NCBI GenBank assembly: GCA_964418365.1
Contig: CAYQLM010000056.1
Coordinates: 1 to 20,683, forward strand
Reading direction: 5' to 3'
DNA length: 20,683 nt
From: JBBDXS01 sp964418365
Lineage (GTDB): Bacteria; Chloroflexota; Dehalococcoidia; DSTF01; RBG-16-68-14
This document shows positions 1 through 8,682 of this stretch, in pieces; the first letter of the stretch is position 1, and every line of letters starts with the position of its first letter. Position numbers and translations under genes: made by a program. The notes under the pieces are model-generated. The model did not search any database and was not told where the DNA came from. It was given only the letters and a program-made list of their open reading frames with translations.

Positions 1-1
1 C

Positions 2-1582
2 GAGGACCTCGCGGAGCTGATCCACGACCTGAAGAACGCAAACCACCACGCGCGGATCAGCGTCAAGCTCGTCGCCGAGGTGGGCGTGGGCACGATCGCC
101 GCGGGCGTGGCCAAGGCGCACGCCGATGTGGTGCTGATCAGCGGCCACGACGGCGGTACCGGCGCCTCGCCGCTGACGAGCATCAAGCACGCGGGCGCGC
201 CCTGGGAGCTGGGGCTGGCGGAGACCCAGCAGGTGCTGGTGATGAACGACCTGCGCAGCCGTATCGCCGTGGAGACGGACGGCCAGCTCAAGACCGGCCG
301 GGACGTGGCGATCGCGGCGCTGCTGGGAGCGGAGGAGTTTGGCTTCGCGACCGCGCCGCTGGTGGTGCTGGGCTGCATCATGATGCGCGTCTGCCACCTC
401 GATACCTGCCCGGTCGGCATCGCTACCCAGAACCCGACGCTGCGCGAGAAGTTCACCGGCGATCCCGACCACGTAGTGAACTACATGCGGTTCATCGCGC
501 AGGAGGTGCGCGAGTACATGGCGGAGCTGGGCTTCCGCACGCTGAGCGAGATGGTCGGCCGCAGCGACGTGATCGAGATGCGCCCGGCGGTGGATCACTG
601 GAAGGCGCGCGGCGTCGACTTGTCGAACATCCTGTACCAGCCGGAAGTCGGTCAGCAGGTCGGACGGCACTGCAGCATACCGCAGGACCACGGCCTCGAT
701 AAGGCGCTGGACAACACGACTCTGCTCGATCTCTGCAAGCCGGCGCTGGAGCGCGGAGAACATGTCGAGGCGACGCTGCCGATCCGGAACGTGAACCGCG
801 TCGTCGGGACGATCCTGGGCAGCGAAGTGACGCGGCGCTACGGGCTGGACGGCCTGCTCGAAGACACGATCAAGCTGCACTTCCAGGGGTCCGCCGGCCA
901 GAGCTTCGGCGCGTTCATTCCGCGCGGCATCACGCTGGAGCTGGAGGGCGACTCGAACGACTACATCGGGAAGGGACTTTCGGGCGGCAAGATTATCGTT
1001 TACCCGCCGAAGGGCTCGACGTTTGTGCCCGAGGAGAACATCCTCGTGGGCAACGTGGCGTTCTACGGCGCCACCGCCGGGCAGGCGTACGTCCGCGGCA
1101 TGGCCGGCGAGCGCTTCTGCGTACGCAACAGCGGCGTGCATGCTGTCGTCGAAGCTGTCGGTGACCATGGCTGCGAGTACATGACGGGCGGCGCGGTCGT
1201 CGTTCTGGGTCCGACCGGCCGCAACTTTGCGGCGGGGATGTCGGGCGGCGTGGCGTACGTGCTGGACGAGGCTGGCGTCTTTCCCCGGAACTGCAACAAG
1301 GAGATGGTCGAGCTGTACGCGCTCGAGGAGCAAGAAGAGATCGAGCGTGTACACGACATGGTGCGCAAGCATGTCGAGTACACGGACAGCGACTTCGGCC
1401 GGCGTGTGCTCGAATCGTGGGAGCGGCTCGTTCCCAAGTTCGTGAAGGTGCTGCCGAACGACTACAAGCGCGTCGTCGAGGCGCACCAGAAGATGCTCGC
1501 GGCCGGGATGTCTGAAGAAGAGGCGGCCATGGCGGCGTTCACCCTGAACGCACAGGACGCCGCGCGCGCGGGAGGAAAGTAG
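2..1582 (+). CDS. gltB: Glutamate synthase (NADPH) large subunit, C-terminal part (5' end outside window)
   Basis: The reading frame is open from base 2, so only the last 526 residues of a protein normally near 1500 residues are present. GltB transfers the glutamine amide nitrogen to 2-oxoglutarate; this piece holds the end of the FMN/2-oxoglutarate synthase domain and the C-terminal GXGXG beta-helix domain. The frame starts in the typical run ending VKLVAEVGVGTIAAG, followed by the conserved ISGHDGGTGASP loop. The 3Fe-4S ligands appear as C-x5-C-x4-C (CIMMRVCHLDTC, around base 374). Glycine-rich GXXGXXXG repeats follow (GSAGQSFGAFIPRG, then IGKGLSGGKI and later copies). It ends in TAG 77 nt before gltD, which encodes the partner subunit, so the two are almost certainly co-transcribed. 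No frameshift or missing key residue was seen in this part. Identification is very secure. Confidence 0.97.
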   Translation, partial: EDLAELIHDLKNANHHARISVKLVAEVGVGTIAAGVAKAHADVVLISGHDGGTGASPLTSIKHAGAPWELGLAETQQVLVMNDLRSRIAVETDGQLKTGRDVAIAALLGAEEFGFATAPLVVLGCIMMRVCHLDTCPVGIATQNPTLREKFTGDPDHVVNYMRFIAQEVREYMAELGFRTLSEMVGRSDVIEMRPAVDHWKARGVDLSNILYQPEVGQQVGRHCSIPQDHGLDKALDNTTLLDLCKPALERGEHVEATLPIRNVNRVVGTILGSEVTRRYGLDGLLEDTIKLHFQGSAGQSFGAFIPRGITLELEGDSNDYIGKGLSGGKIIVYPPKGSTFVPEENILVGNVAFYGATAGQAYVRGMAGERFCVRNSGVHAVVEAVGDHGCEYMTGGAVVVLGPTGRNFAAGMSGGVAYVLDEAGVFPRNCNKEMVELYALEEQEEIERVHDMVRKHVEYTDSDFGRRVLESWERLVPKFVKVLPNDYKRVVEAHQKMLAAGMSEEEAAMAAFTLNAQDAARAGGK

Positions 1583-1611
1583 CCGGGCCTGAGGATGGGC
1601 CGCCCGTCTTC

Positions 1612-1630
1612 GCGCCCGAGGCGCGGGCGC
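1612..1630 (+). other. GC-rich hairpin in the gltB-gltD gap
   Basis: A perfect 7-bp stem (GCGCCCG with CGGGCGC) encloses the loop AGGCG in the 77-nt gap between gltB and gltD. No T-tract follows, so it does not look like an intrinsic terminator. It could be an mRNA-stabilising or processing hairpin that sets the ratio of the two subunits, or simply a product of GC-rich sequence. Function is inference only. Confidence 0.35.
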
Positions 1631-1659
1631 TCCACTCCAAGCTTTCACCGGATCGCAAG

Positions 1660-3144
1660 ATGGGTAAGCCAACCGGGTTCCTCGAGTTTCAGCGAGAGCT
1701 TCCCCCTTCGCGCGCGCCCGCGGAGCGCGTGCACGACTGGCTGGAGTTCCACGAGCACATGCCGGAGGAGAAGCTCCAGCAGCAGGGCGCTCGCTGCATG
1801 GACTGCGGTGTGCCGTTCTGCCACACAGGCACGCTGCTGAACGGAATGGCGGCCGGCTGCCCGATCAATAACCTGATCCCGGAATGGAACGACCTGGTCT
1901 ATCGCGGGCTGTGGCGGGAAGCGCTGGAGCGGCTGCTCAAGACGAACAACTTCCCGGAGTTCACCGGCCGCGTCTGCCCCGCGCCGTGCGAAGGCTCCTG
2001 CGTGCTGGGCATCAGCGAGCCGGCGGTCACGATCAAGAGCATCGAGTGCGCGATCATCGACAACGCGTTCGAAATGGGGTGGATGGAGCCGGAGCCGCCG
2101 GCGAAGCGCACCGGCAAGAAGATCGCCGTCGTAGGATCCGGGCCGGCGGGCCTCGCCTGCGCAGCGCAGCTCAACCGCGCCGGACACCTCGTCACCGTCT
2201 TCGAGCGCGACGACCGCATCGGTGGGCTGCTCATGTACGGCATCCCCAACATGAAGCTCGACAAGCGCGTCGTGCAGCGCCGCATCGATCTGATGGCTGA
2301 GGAGGGCGTCCAGTTCGTGGCGAGCACCGAGATCGGCAAGGACCTGCCAGCCGAGAAGCTGATCGAGGCCTTCGACGCTGTCGCGCTGTGCGCCGGCGCG
2401 ACGAAGCCGCGCGACCTGCCGATTGAGGGGCGCGAGCTGACCGGCGTGCACTACGCGATGGACTTCCTGCGCGCGAACACGAAGAGCCTGCTCGATAGCA
2501 ACCACACCGACGGGAACTTCATCTCGGCGAAGGACAAGGACGTGATCGTCATTGGCGGTGGGGACACGGGCACGGACTGCGTCGGCACGACGATGCGCCA
2601 CGGCTGCCGCAGCCTCACGCAGTTCGAGATCCTGCCCCAGCCACCGCTCGAGCGCGCGCCCGATAACCCCTGGCCGCAATGGCCGAAGGTCTACGTGCTC
2701 GATTACGGGCAGGCGGAAGCTGCTGCCATCTTCGGCGGCGACCCGCGCCGCTACTCGATTACCACGACGCGCTTCGTTGGCGACGAGCAGGGACGCGTGA
2801 AAGAAGCGCACACGATCGAGGTCGAATGGGTGAGCGAGAACGGACGCCGGCCGGTTATGCGCGAAGTGCCCGGCACGGAGAAGGTCTGGCCGGCGCAGCT
2901 CGTCCTCCTGGCGATGGGCTTCCTGGGGCCGGAGGACCCGGTGCTCAGCCAGCTCGGCGTCGAGCGGGACGAGCGGTCGAACGCGAAGGCGGAGTTCGGC
3001 GCGTTCGCGACGAGCGCGCCGGGCGTGTTCGCCGCCGGCGATATGCGGCGCGGCCAGTCGCTCATCGTGTGGGCGATCGCGGAAGGCCGCCAGTGCGCCC
3101 GCGAGGTCGATCGCTACCTGATGGGCGAGACGGATCTCCCGTAG
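1660..3144 (+). CDS. gltD: Glutamate synthase (NADPH) small (beta) subunit
   Basis: This 494-residue protein has the usual length of GltD. It takes electrons from NADPH through FAD and two 4Fe-4S clusters to the GltB subunit. The N-terminal cysteine-rich ferredoxin-like domain shows CMDCGVPFC (Cys46, 49, 54) and CPAPCEGSC (residues 106-114). The FAD-binding Rossmann motif GSGPAGLACA starts near residue 159, and the NAD(P)H-binding GGGDTGTDC starts near residue 299. The C-terminal FAD-contact segment GVFAAGDMRRGQS is intact. The start MGKPTGFLEFQRE matches the family N-terminus, although no clear Shine-Dalgarno sequence precedes it, so translation may depend on coupling to gltB. It lies 77 nt downstream of gltB in the same direction. 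Related homologues include the dihydropyrimidine dehydrogenase N-terminal domain, but the gltB neighbour settles the assignment. Confidence 0.97.
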   Translation: MGKPTGFLEFQRELPPSRAPAERVHDWLEFHEHMPEEKLQQQGARCMDCGVPFCHTGTLLNGMAAGCPINNLIPEWNDLVYRGLWREALERLLKTNNFPEFTGRVCPAPCEGSCVLGISEPAVTIKSIECAIIDNAFEMGWMEPEPPAKRTGKKIAVVGSGPAGLACAAQLNRAGHLVTVFERDDRIGGLLMYGIPNMKLDKRVVQRRIDLMAEEGVQFVASTEIGKDLPAEKLIEAFDAVALCAGATKPRDLPIEGRELTGVHYAMDFLRANTKSLLDSNHTDGNFISAKDKDVIVIGGGDTGTDCVGTTMRHGCRSLTQFEILPQPPLERAPDNPWPQWPKVYVLDYGQAEAAAIFGGDPRRYSITTTRFVGDEQGRVKEAHTIEVEWVSENGRRPVMREVPGTEKVWPAQLVLLAMGFLGPEDPVLSQLGVERDERSNAKAEFGAFATSAPGVFAAGDMRRGQSLIVWAIAEGRQCAREVDRYLMGETDLP

Positions 3145-3173
3145 CCATCCTGTATCGGTTCCAGCTCTAGTCG

Positions 3174-3201
3174 TTGACGCTTCGGCAGGCCGTAGTATAA
3201 T
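3174..3201 (+). promoter_or_regulatory. Sigma70-type promoter of the methyltransferase gene
   Basis: TTGACG (3174-3179) and a perfect TATAAT (3196-3201) are separated by 16 nt in the 111-nt gap after gltD. Transcription would start near 3208, giving a leader of roughly 48 nt before the ATG at 3256. The near-consensus match suggests strong, probably constitutive expression independent of gltBD. Confidence 0.75.
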
Positions 3202-3255
3202 CGGTTCGCTGGTCTTCACTCTGTCTCACAAGATCGAATCTGCAAGGAGATTCTC

Positions 3256-4335
3256 ATGACCACAGCTACCCAAGAGTTGAACATGGAGAAGGCGATGGCC
3301 TTCGGCGGTCAGGTGATCGGCTATCTGAACGGAGCGATGCTGTCGTTCCAGCTCATCGCGGGGCATCAGACTGGCCTGTTCGACAAGATGGCCGGTATGC
3401 CGCCTTCGACGAGCGAGGAGATTGCGAAGGCGACGGGCTTGAACGAGCGCTACGTGCGCGAGTGGCTCGGCTCCATGGTCACAGGGCGGATCGTCGAATA
3501 TGACCCGTCGAAGAAGACGTACTACTTGCCGCCGGAGCACGCGGCCTCGCTCACGCGCGCGGCAGGGCCGGGTAACCTCTGCACCATGGCTGAGTTCATG
3601 CCGGAGTTCGCAGGCGTGCTCGACCAGGTGGTGCATAGCTTCAAGAACGGCGGCGGCGTCCCGTACTCCAAGTTCGAAAACTTCCAGCGCATGATGGCCA
3701 ACATGAGCGGCCAGATCTTCGATGCGACGTTGATCGACAGCACGTTGCCTCTCGTGCCCGGGCTGGTCGACAAGCTGAAGGCCGGCATCGACGTCGCAGA
3801 CCTCGGCTGCGGCTCCGGCCACGCGATCAACCTGATGGCGAAGGAGTTTCCGAACAGCCGCTTCACCGGCTACGACTTCTCGGAGGAGGGTGTCGCGGCG
3901 GGCCGCAAGGAAGCGCAGTCGATGGGGCTGAAGAACGCGAAGTTCGAGCAGCAGGACATCGCGCAGATGGACGGCAAGGAGCAGTTCGATCTGATCACGG
4001 TGTTCGATGCCATTCACGACCAAGCGAAGCCGCGGCGGGTGCTGAAGAACATCCACAACCTGCTCCGCCCGGGCGGAACATTCCTGTGTATCGACATCGC
4101 CGCGTCCAGCAATCTTGAAGAGAACATGGAGCACCCGCTGGCGCCGGCGATGTACGGCATCTCCACCATGCACTGCATGACCGTCTCGCTCGCGCTCGGC
4201 GGCGAAGGCCTCGGCACCATGTGGGGCGAGCAGAAGGCGCGCGAGCTGTTCGGCGAGGCGGGCTTCAAGCAGGTGGATGCTAAGCGCGTCGAAGGCGACA
4301 TCATGAACAACTACTACATCGCGAAGAAGCAGTAG
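3256..4335 (+). CDS. Class I SAM-dependent methyltransferase with N-terminal winged helix (Rv2258c-like)
   Basis: This 359-residue protein appears to be a small-molecule methyltransferase of the Rv2258c / S25 type. Residues about 40-100 form a winged-helix segment (GLFDKMAG, then STSEEIAKATGLNERYVREW and a YYLPPEHA wing), which in this family serves dimerisation rather than DNA binding. SAM motif I is DLGCGSG at residues 182-188, followed by an acidic FTGYDFSEEGV motif II. Later segments (QFDLITVFDAIHDQAKP, LRPGGTFLCIDI) match motifs IV and VI. AAGGAG lies about 8 nt before the ATG, and a near-consensus promoter lies upstream, so it is probably monocistronic. The substrate cannot be read from the sequence. 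The older annotation 'transcriptional regulator' sometimes given to this family is less likely. Confidence 0.88.
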   Translation: MTTATQELNMEKAMAFGGQVIGYLNGAMLSFQLIAGHQTGLFDKMAGMPPSTSEEIAKATGLNERYVREWLGSMVTGRIVEYDPSKKTYYLPPEHAASLTRAAGPGNLCTMAEFMPEFAGVLDQVVHSFKNGGGVPYSKFENFQRMMANMSGQIFDATLIDSTLPLVPGLVDKLKAGIDVADLGCGSGHAINLMAKEFPNSRFTGYDFSEEGVAAGRKEAQSMGLKNAKFEQQDIAQMDGKEQFDLITVFDAIHDQAKPRRVLKNIHNLLRPGGTFLCIDIAASSNLEENMEHPLAPAMYGISTMHCMTVSLALGGEGLGTMWGEQKARELFGEAGFKQVDAKRVEGDIMNNYYIAKKQ

Positions 4336-4337
4336 GC

Positions 4338-4367
4338 TTGACGCGGTAGGCACGAAGGGCCTACGAT
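4338..4367 (+). promoter_or_regulatory. Promoter for the structured RNA upstream of cofG
   Basis: TTGACG (4338-4343) is followed after 18 nt by TACGAT (4362-4367, four of six consensus bases). It begins just after the stop codon of the methyltransferase gene. The predicted start at about 4374-4376 falls only a few bases before the first hairpin of the RNA annotated at 4376-4474, which supports both calls. Confidence 0.55.
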
Positions 4368-4375
4368 AAGCGTGT

Positions 4376-4474
4376 AATAGCAGGTCCCGGCTATGAGACC
4401 TGCCAGCGGTAGAAGCTGGTGCCGGGCCCACAGCCACCCGATACGTCGGGCGATGTGGGCTCGGCATTTTGTTT
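4376..4474 (+). ncRNA. Structured RNA of about 100 nt: cis-acting leader of cofG-cofH or free-standing small RNA
   Basis: Three consecutive hairpins lie between a promoter and a T-tract. H1 pairs 4380-4386 with 4397-4403 (GCAGGTC/GACCTGC, 7 bp, 10-nt loop). H2 pairs CAGC 4404-4407 with GCTG 4415-4418. H3 is a long two-part hairpin: 13 outer pairs (4420-4432 with 4454-4466, one G-T), a 4x3 internal loop, and 5 inner pairs closed by the loop TACG; ATTTTGTTT follows. The H1 loop segment CCCGGC (4386-4391) is exactly complementary to GCCGGG (4421-4426) in the 5' arm of H3. A switch between terminator and antiterminator forms is therefore possible. I do not recognise a known family: the conserved cores of SRP RNA, 6S RNA and TPP, cobalamin, SAM or SAH riboswitches were not found. 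Placement directly before F420 synthesis genes suggests attenuation of cofG-cofH, but a stand-alone sRNA fits equally well. Confidence 0.5.
4420..4474 (+). terminator. Intrinsic terminator-like hairpin (H3) with T-tract
   Basis: An outer 13-bp stem with one G-T pair, an internal loop and a 5-bp inner stem capped by TACG are followed immediately by ATTTTGTTT. It lies 90 nt before the cofG start codon, so it either ends the methyltransferase/sRNA transcript or acts as an attenuator for cofG-cofH. Confidence 0.6.
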
Positions 4475-4490
4475 GTGCAAGGCAAGAAAT

Positions 4491-4542
4491 CGTAGGCGAG
4501 GCTTTCCAGCCTCGCCGCCGAGCCTGGAAAGGCTCGGCTACG
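4491..4542 (+). repeat. Twin-hairpin palindromic repeat
   Basis: The 52-nt element has the form CGTA - hairpin A - hairpin B - TACG. Hairpin A is GGCGAGGC/GCCTCGCC (4495-4502 with 4509-4516) with loop TTTCCA. Hairpin B is GCCGAGCC/GGCTCGGC (4517-4524 with 4531-4538) with loop TGGAAA. Both stems are perfect 8-bp stems, the two loops are exact reverse complements, and the outer CGTA/TACG also pair. The whole can also fold as one long imperfect hairpin. This looks like a dispersed REP/MITE-like intergenic element. It ends just before the putative ribosome binding site of cofG. Confidence 0.7.
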
Positions 4543-4563
4543 GATGGGAGGCCAGCCTAGGCC

Positions 4564-5759
4564 ATGTTTTACTTGCACCAGCGGCTGGATCCCGAGTTCG
4601 AGGAGCTGCTGTCGAAGGCGGTGTCCGGTGCGGCGCTGACGCGCGAAGACGGAGTGCGGCTGATCGGCGCGCGCGGGTCGGAGCTCTCCGCGCTGATGCT
4701 TGCGGCCTCGTCGGTGCGCGACCAGGGCAAGGGCCGCACGGTGACGTATTCGCGCAACGTCTTCATCCCGCTCACCAACCTGTGCCGTCAGAAGTGCGGC
4801 TACTGCACCTTCGCGCGCGGCCCGAGCGACCCCAAGGCGCGCACGATGTCTCCTGACGAGGTGCTCGCGATCGCGGAGGCGGCGCGTAAGCGCGGCTGCA
4901 AGGAGGCGCTCTTCTCGCTGGGTGAGAAGCCGGAAGAGATTTACGACTTCGTCAGGGACGACCTGCGCCGCTTCGGCCACGAGACGACGATCTCTTACCT
5001 GCGCGAGATGTGTGCGCTGGTGTTGAGCGAGACCGGCCTGCTGCCGCACGCGAACCCCGGCATCATGACGCGCGACGAGATCGCATCGCTGCGCGAGTGC
5101 AACGTCTCGATGGGGCTCATGCTGGAGACGACCTCGGAGCGTCTGCACGAGAAGGGCGAGGCGCACTTCAACTGTCCCGGCAAGATCCCGGAGCTTCGCC
5201 TGCAGACGATGCGCGACGCCGGCGCGCAGGGTGTCGCGTTCACGACAGGCATCCTCATCGGCATCGGTGAGACGTGGGAGGAGCGCGTCGATTCGCTCCT
5301 GGCGATCCGGGACGTCCAGCGCGAGTTCAGCAATATCCAGGAAGTCATCGTGCAAAACTTCCGCGTGAAGGACGACATCGTCATGCGCCATCGCGATGAG
5401 CCGAGCGTCTTCGAGATGCTGCGCACCATCGCGGCGGCGCGGCTGATCCTCGGGCCGGCGATGAACCTGCAGGCGCCGCCGAACCTGACGCCCGATGCCT
5501 ACGGCTTCTATCTGCTCGCCGGGATCAACGACTGGGGCGGCGTCTCGCCGCTCACGATCGACTACATCAGCCCCGAGGCGCCCTGGCCGAAGGTGGAGGA
5601 GCTGCGCGGTGTGACCGAGGAGGCCGGCTTCGAGCTGCGCGAGCGGCTCGCCATCTATCCGGAGTTTGCGACGAGCGATCGCTTCGTCCGCGAGGCCTGC
5701 CGTCCGCAGATCGAGGGCTGGACGGACGAGAGCGGCCTCGTGCGCTGGGAGGAACACGC

Positions 5760-5766
<7 letters not shown>
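4564..5766 (+). CDS. cofG: 7,8-didemethyl-8-hydroxy-5-deazariboflavin (Fo) synthase, CofG subunit
   Basis: CofG is a radical SAM enzyme that, with CofH, builds Fo, the deazaflavin chromophore of coenzyme F420. The 400-residue protein carries the radical SAM cluster motif C-x3-C-x2-C (CRQKCGYC, Cys74, 78, 81) in the CofG-specific context LTNLCRQKCGYCTFARGP. It continues through a TIM-barrel region (EALFSLGEKPEE, NPGIMTRDEIASLRE, GILIGIGETWEERV) to a C-terminal NDWGGVSPLTIDYI segment typical of CofG. The start is less certain: GGGAGG (4546-4551) is 12 nt from the ATG, farther than usual, but no better in-frame start was seen. The stop overlaps the cofH start in ATGGTAG, which implies translational coupling. 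cofC, cofD and cofE are not in the window. Bacteria such as mycobacteria carry CofG and CofH fused as FbiC; here they are separate. Confidence 0.95.
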
Positions 5767-7187
<1,421 letters not shown>

Positions 7188-7320
7188 CAACGAAGGCGCA
7201 GGGGGCTGGCGATTTTCTCGAATTGATTTAGCAAAAGGCTCGGCTAACTGCACTGATGATAGGCAGCGTTGTCGATAGCGCGAAGGTCGAGCTGTCACCG
7301 AGGCGTCGAGGCAAGCACCC

Positions 7321-7836
7321 TTAGCTAGCGTTCGGCGGTCTGGCGAGTCCTGCATCTCGCGCCGCGCAACACCCATCGCAGAGCGACGCGCGCCTTCCGG
7401 GCGGTCTCGTTACAGTCTCATAACTGTCTCGCGATCCACGAGGCCATTCGGGACAGTCCGGAGAAAAATGCCACCCATCTTGCGCACCGCGCTTCCGGTA
7501 CTCGCCGCGAGTGGTTAGTGTGAAGCTACCATAGACCAGCCGTTTCGGGTCTGGAAGGCCGGCTGCTCCTAGTGAGCCGTCCGGCCGAAAATATTGATGG
7601 GCGAGAGCAATCGGTGTGCCGCCCGGGGCTGAATACAGTACCATCTGAGTACGGGTGCACCAGGGCTCTTGCTGGGGGTTTCTCAGATGACTATCCTTCC
7701 AGAGTGTCTCGATTACCTCACCTCGCTTGACGCGCCCGGGAAGATCGAGAGGATTGAACAGGCGACGGAGATCGCCTGCTTCAGCCCATATTAGCTGTTC
7801 CGGCCAGGAGGAACGCGTGCCTGCACCACTGGGCAT
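7321..7836 (-). CDS. Conserved-looking hypothetical protein with possible zinc site
   Basis: The 171-residue product is not assigned to a named family. It looks like a real protein: it has a coherent N-terminal half (WPEQLIWAEAGDLRRLFNPL, then EVIETLWKDSHLRNP and CTRTQMVLYS) and a possible zinc-binding tail with His123, Cys128, Cys153 and Cys156 (WHFSPDCPEWP and LCDGC). It reminds me of hypothetical proteins in Chloroflexota genomes that contain LRRLFNPLDLPGRVKRGE-like blocks, but I cannot name a Pfam entry. The only in-frame start is ATG 7836, with no ribosome binding site. The start lies 20 bp inside the oppositely oriented gene at 7817, so the start may be wrong or the gene may be decaying. 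A/T-ending codons are more frequent than in flanking genes, which suggests recent acquisition. Confidence 0.6.
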   Translation of the reverse strand: MPSGAGTRSSWPEQLIWAEAGDLRRLFNPLDLPGRVKRGEVIETLWKDSHLRNPQQEPWCTRTQMVLYSAPGGTPIALAHQYFRPDGSLGAAGLPDPKRLVYGSFTLTTRGEYRKRGAQDGWHFSPDCPEWPRGSRDSYETVTRPPGRRASLCDGCCAARDAGLARPPNAS

Positions 7837-8182
7837 TTTTCGAGTTGCTAGCGACTACCTTGACGGTCATCGCACTCTAGACGAGGTTCAAGATTGGCTT
7901 GCTCCTCGCCTCGGGCAGTTCCTCGCCGATCTTCAGTCGACCGCGTCAGAGCTCGCCGGAATATTCGAGCTGGGCTTCAACGACGTCACGGTCGGCGAGA
8001 TGTCCGAAGATGAACTGTGTGAACAGGTTCGATCATTCTTACGCCATCGCTCGACCATCATAGTGAACGTGGGTTCGGCGCCGCTGGCGACATCGAGCAA
8101 TACGTACATTGCAGCCGAAGGTCTAGGCTTCGGAGAGCCATCAGCTACGTGGGACCCCCGGCCATTGCTCGCTGGTAGATGA
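7817..8182 (+). CDS. Small hypothetical helical protein (121 aa)
   Basis: A GTG start at 7817 is preceded by a perfect AGGAGG (7806-7811) with 5 nt spacing, which is the main reason to call this gene and to prefer this start over a longer in-frame one at 7727. The first 80 or so residues look like an alpha-helical protein with a pattern common in small hypothetical proteins (VASDYLDGHRTLDEVQDWL, then LADLQSTASELAGIFELGFND and SEDELCEQVRSFL). The remaining residues are less structured. No enzymatic or DNA-binding motif was seen. The gene overlaps the minus-strand gene at 7321-7836 at its start (20 bp) and the minus-strand gene at 8145-8612 at its end (38 bp). It may be a cassette-type accessory gene; function unknown. 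Confidence 0.6.
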   Translation: MPAPLGIFRVASDYLDGHRTLDEVQDWLAPRLGQFLADLQSTASELAGIFELGFNDVTVGEMSEDELCEQVRSFLRHRSTIIVNVGSAPLATSSNTYIAAEGLGFGEPSATWDPRPLLAGR

Positions 8183-8612
8183 CGCGGAACGGTATCCGCG
8201 TCATCAGGGTCTCGTCCAGAAAAACGTCAAACCAGTACAGCCCCGGCTCCTCGAAGGTCATGTTTACCGGGCCTGCCAGGCCCGATCCTCGGTCGTCCCC
8301 TTCGAATAGGAGTGCGATTGAGAGCAGCGGTTGGGAGTCTCGGATCCCCGACGGGTGCTCTCGTATGATCTTAGCCTCATAAGAACCCCTAGCTCCTCCT
8401 GACTTGAATCCCAGAGCGACATGTGCACTGTAGTTGGTCGAAGGCATGTCGGCCGGAGCATCCGGACCTGAAGTCGTTATCGTCAGCCTGTCGATCTGGC
8501 GAATAAACGATGAAACGTTGCCTTCTCGAAGGATGTTCTCGCAGAAGAAGGCGTGCTGGACGTACGGACCACCCGGGGGGGCCGCGTGAGGTGTCCCTCT
8601 TCCCTGGCCCAT
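8145..8612 (-). CDS. Hypothetical beta-sandwich protein (DUF6941-like)
   Basis: The 155-residue product resembles small beta-rich proteins that I associate with DUF6941: VQHAFFCENILREGN, then IRQIDRLTITTSGPD, ALGFKSGGARGSYEAKI, a FEGDD turn, and the end EEPGLYWFDVFLDETLMTRIPFRVIYQR. Alternating hydrophobic strands fit a jelly-roll or beta-sandwich fold; no catalytic motif is evident and no function is known to me. AGGAGG (minus strand, 8626-8621) is 8 nt from ATG 8612 but only 2 nt from ATG 8618, so the second ATG is preferred. A candidate promoter and a perfect 17-bp palindrome lie upstream. The 3' end overlaps the + strand gene at 7817-8182 by 38 bp, tail to tail. Confidence 0.72.
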   Translation of the reverse strand: MGQGRGTPHAAPPGGPYVQHAFFCENILREGNVSSFIRQIDRLTITTSGPDAPADMPSTNYSAHVALGFKSGGARGSYEAKIIREHPSGIRDSQPLLSIALLFEGDDRGSGLAGPVNMTFEEPGLYWFDVFLDETLMTRIPFRVIYQRAMAGGPT

Positions 8613-8665
8613 CGCCATTCCCTCCTACACCTGCATTTCAGTCCGCTGTCGCCAGTCAGATGAGC

Positions 8666-8682
8666 AGGCGCATGATGCGCCT
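8666..8682 (-). promoter_or_regulatory. 17-bp perfect palindrome downstream of a putative promoter
   Basis: AGGCGCAT-G-ATGCGCCT is a perfect inverted repeat with 8-bp arms and a single central base. On the minus strand a TATGAT -10 candidate (8698-8693) lies just upstream, so the palindrome would occupy about the first 20 transcribed bases of the 8145-8612 gene. The position suits an operator bound by a dimeric repressor; a short mRNA hairpin is the alternative. Confidence 0.4.

Noticed and set aside
1612..1630. Hairpin after gltB as a transcription terminator
   Set aside because: There is no T-tract and gltD must be expressed with gltB, so it is listed only as a hairpin.
1645..3219. Long minus-strand ORF (524 codons) opposite gltD
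   Set aside because: It is an exact antisense shadow of gltD in GC-rich DNA; its translation is Arg/Ala/Leu/Asp-rich with no recognisable motif, while gltD has full catalytic motifs.
4376..4474. Identification of the RNA as SRP RNA, 6S RNA or a TPP, cobalamin or SAM riboswitch
   Set aside because: The conserved cores I know for these were not found; SRP lacks its GGAAG-type tip motif, and 6S lacks a closing stem between its ends. The RNA is left unnamed.
7759..7778. Inverted repeat CAGGCGA-N6-TCGCCTG as an operator of the 7817 gene
   Set aside because: It lies within the coding part of the opposite-strand gene and has no clear promoter beside it. A 7-bp repeat is weak evidence at this GC content.
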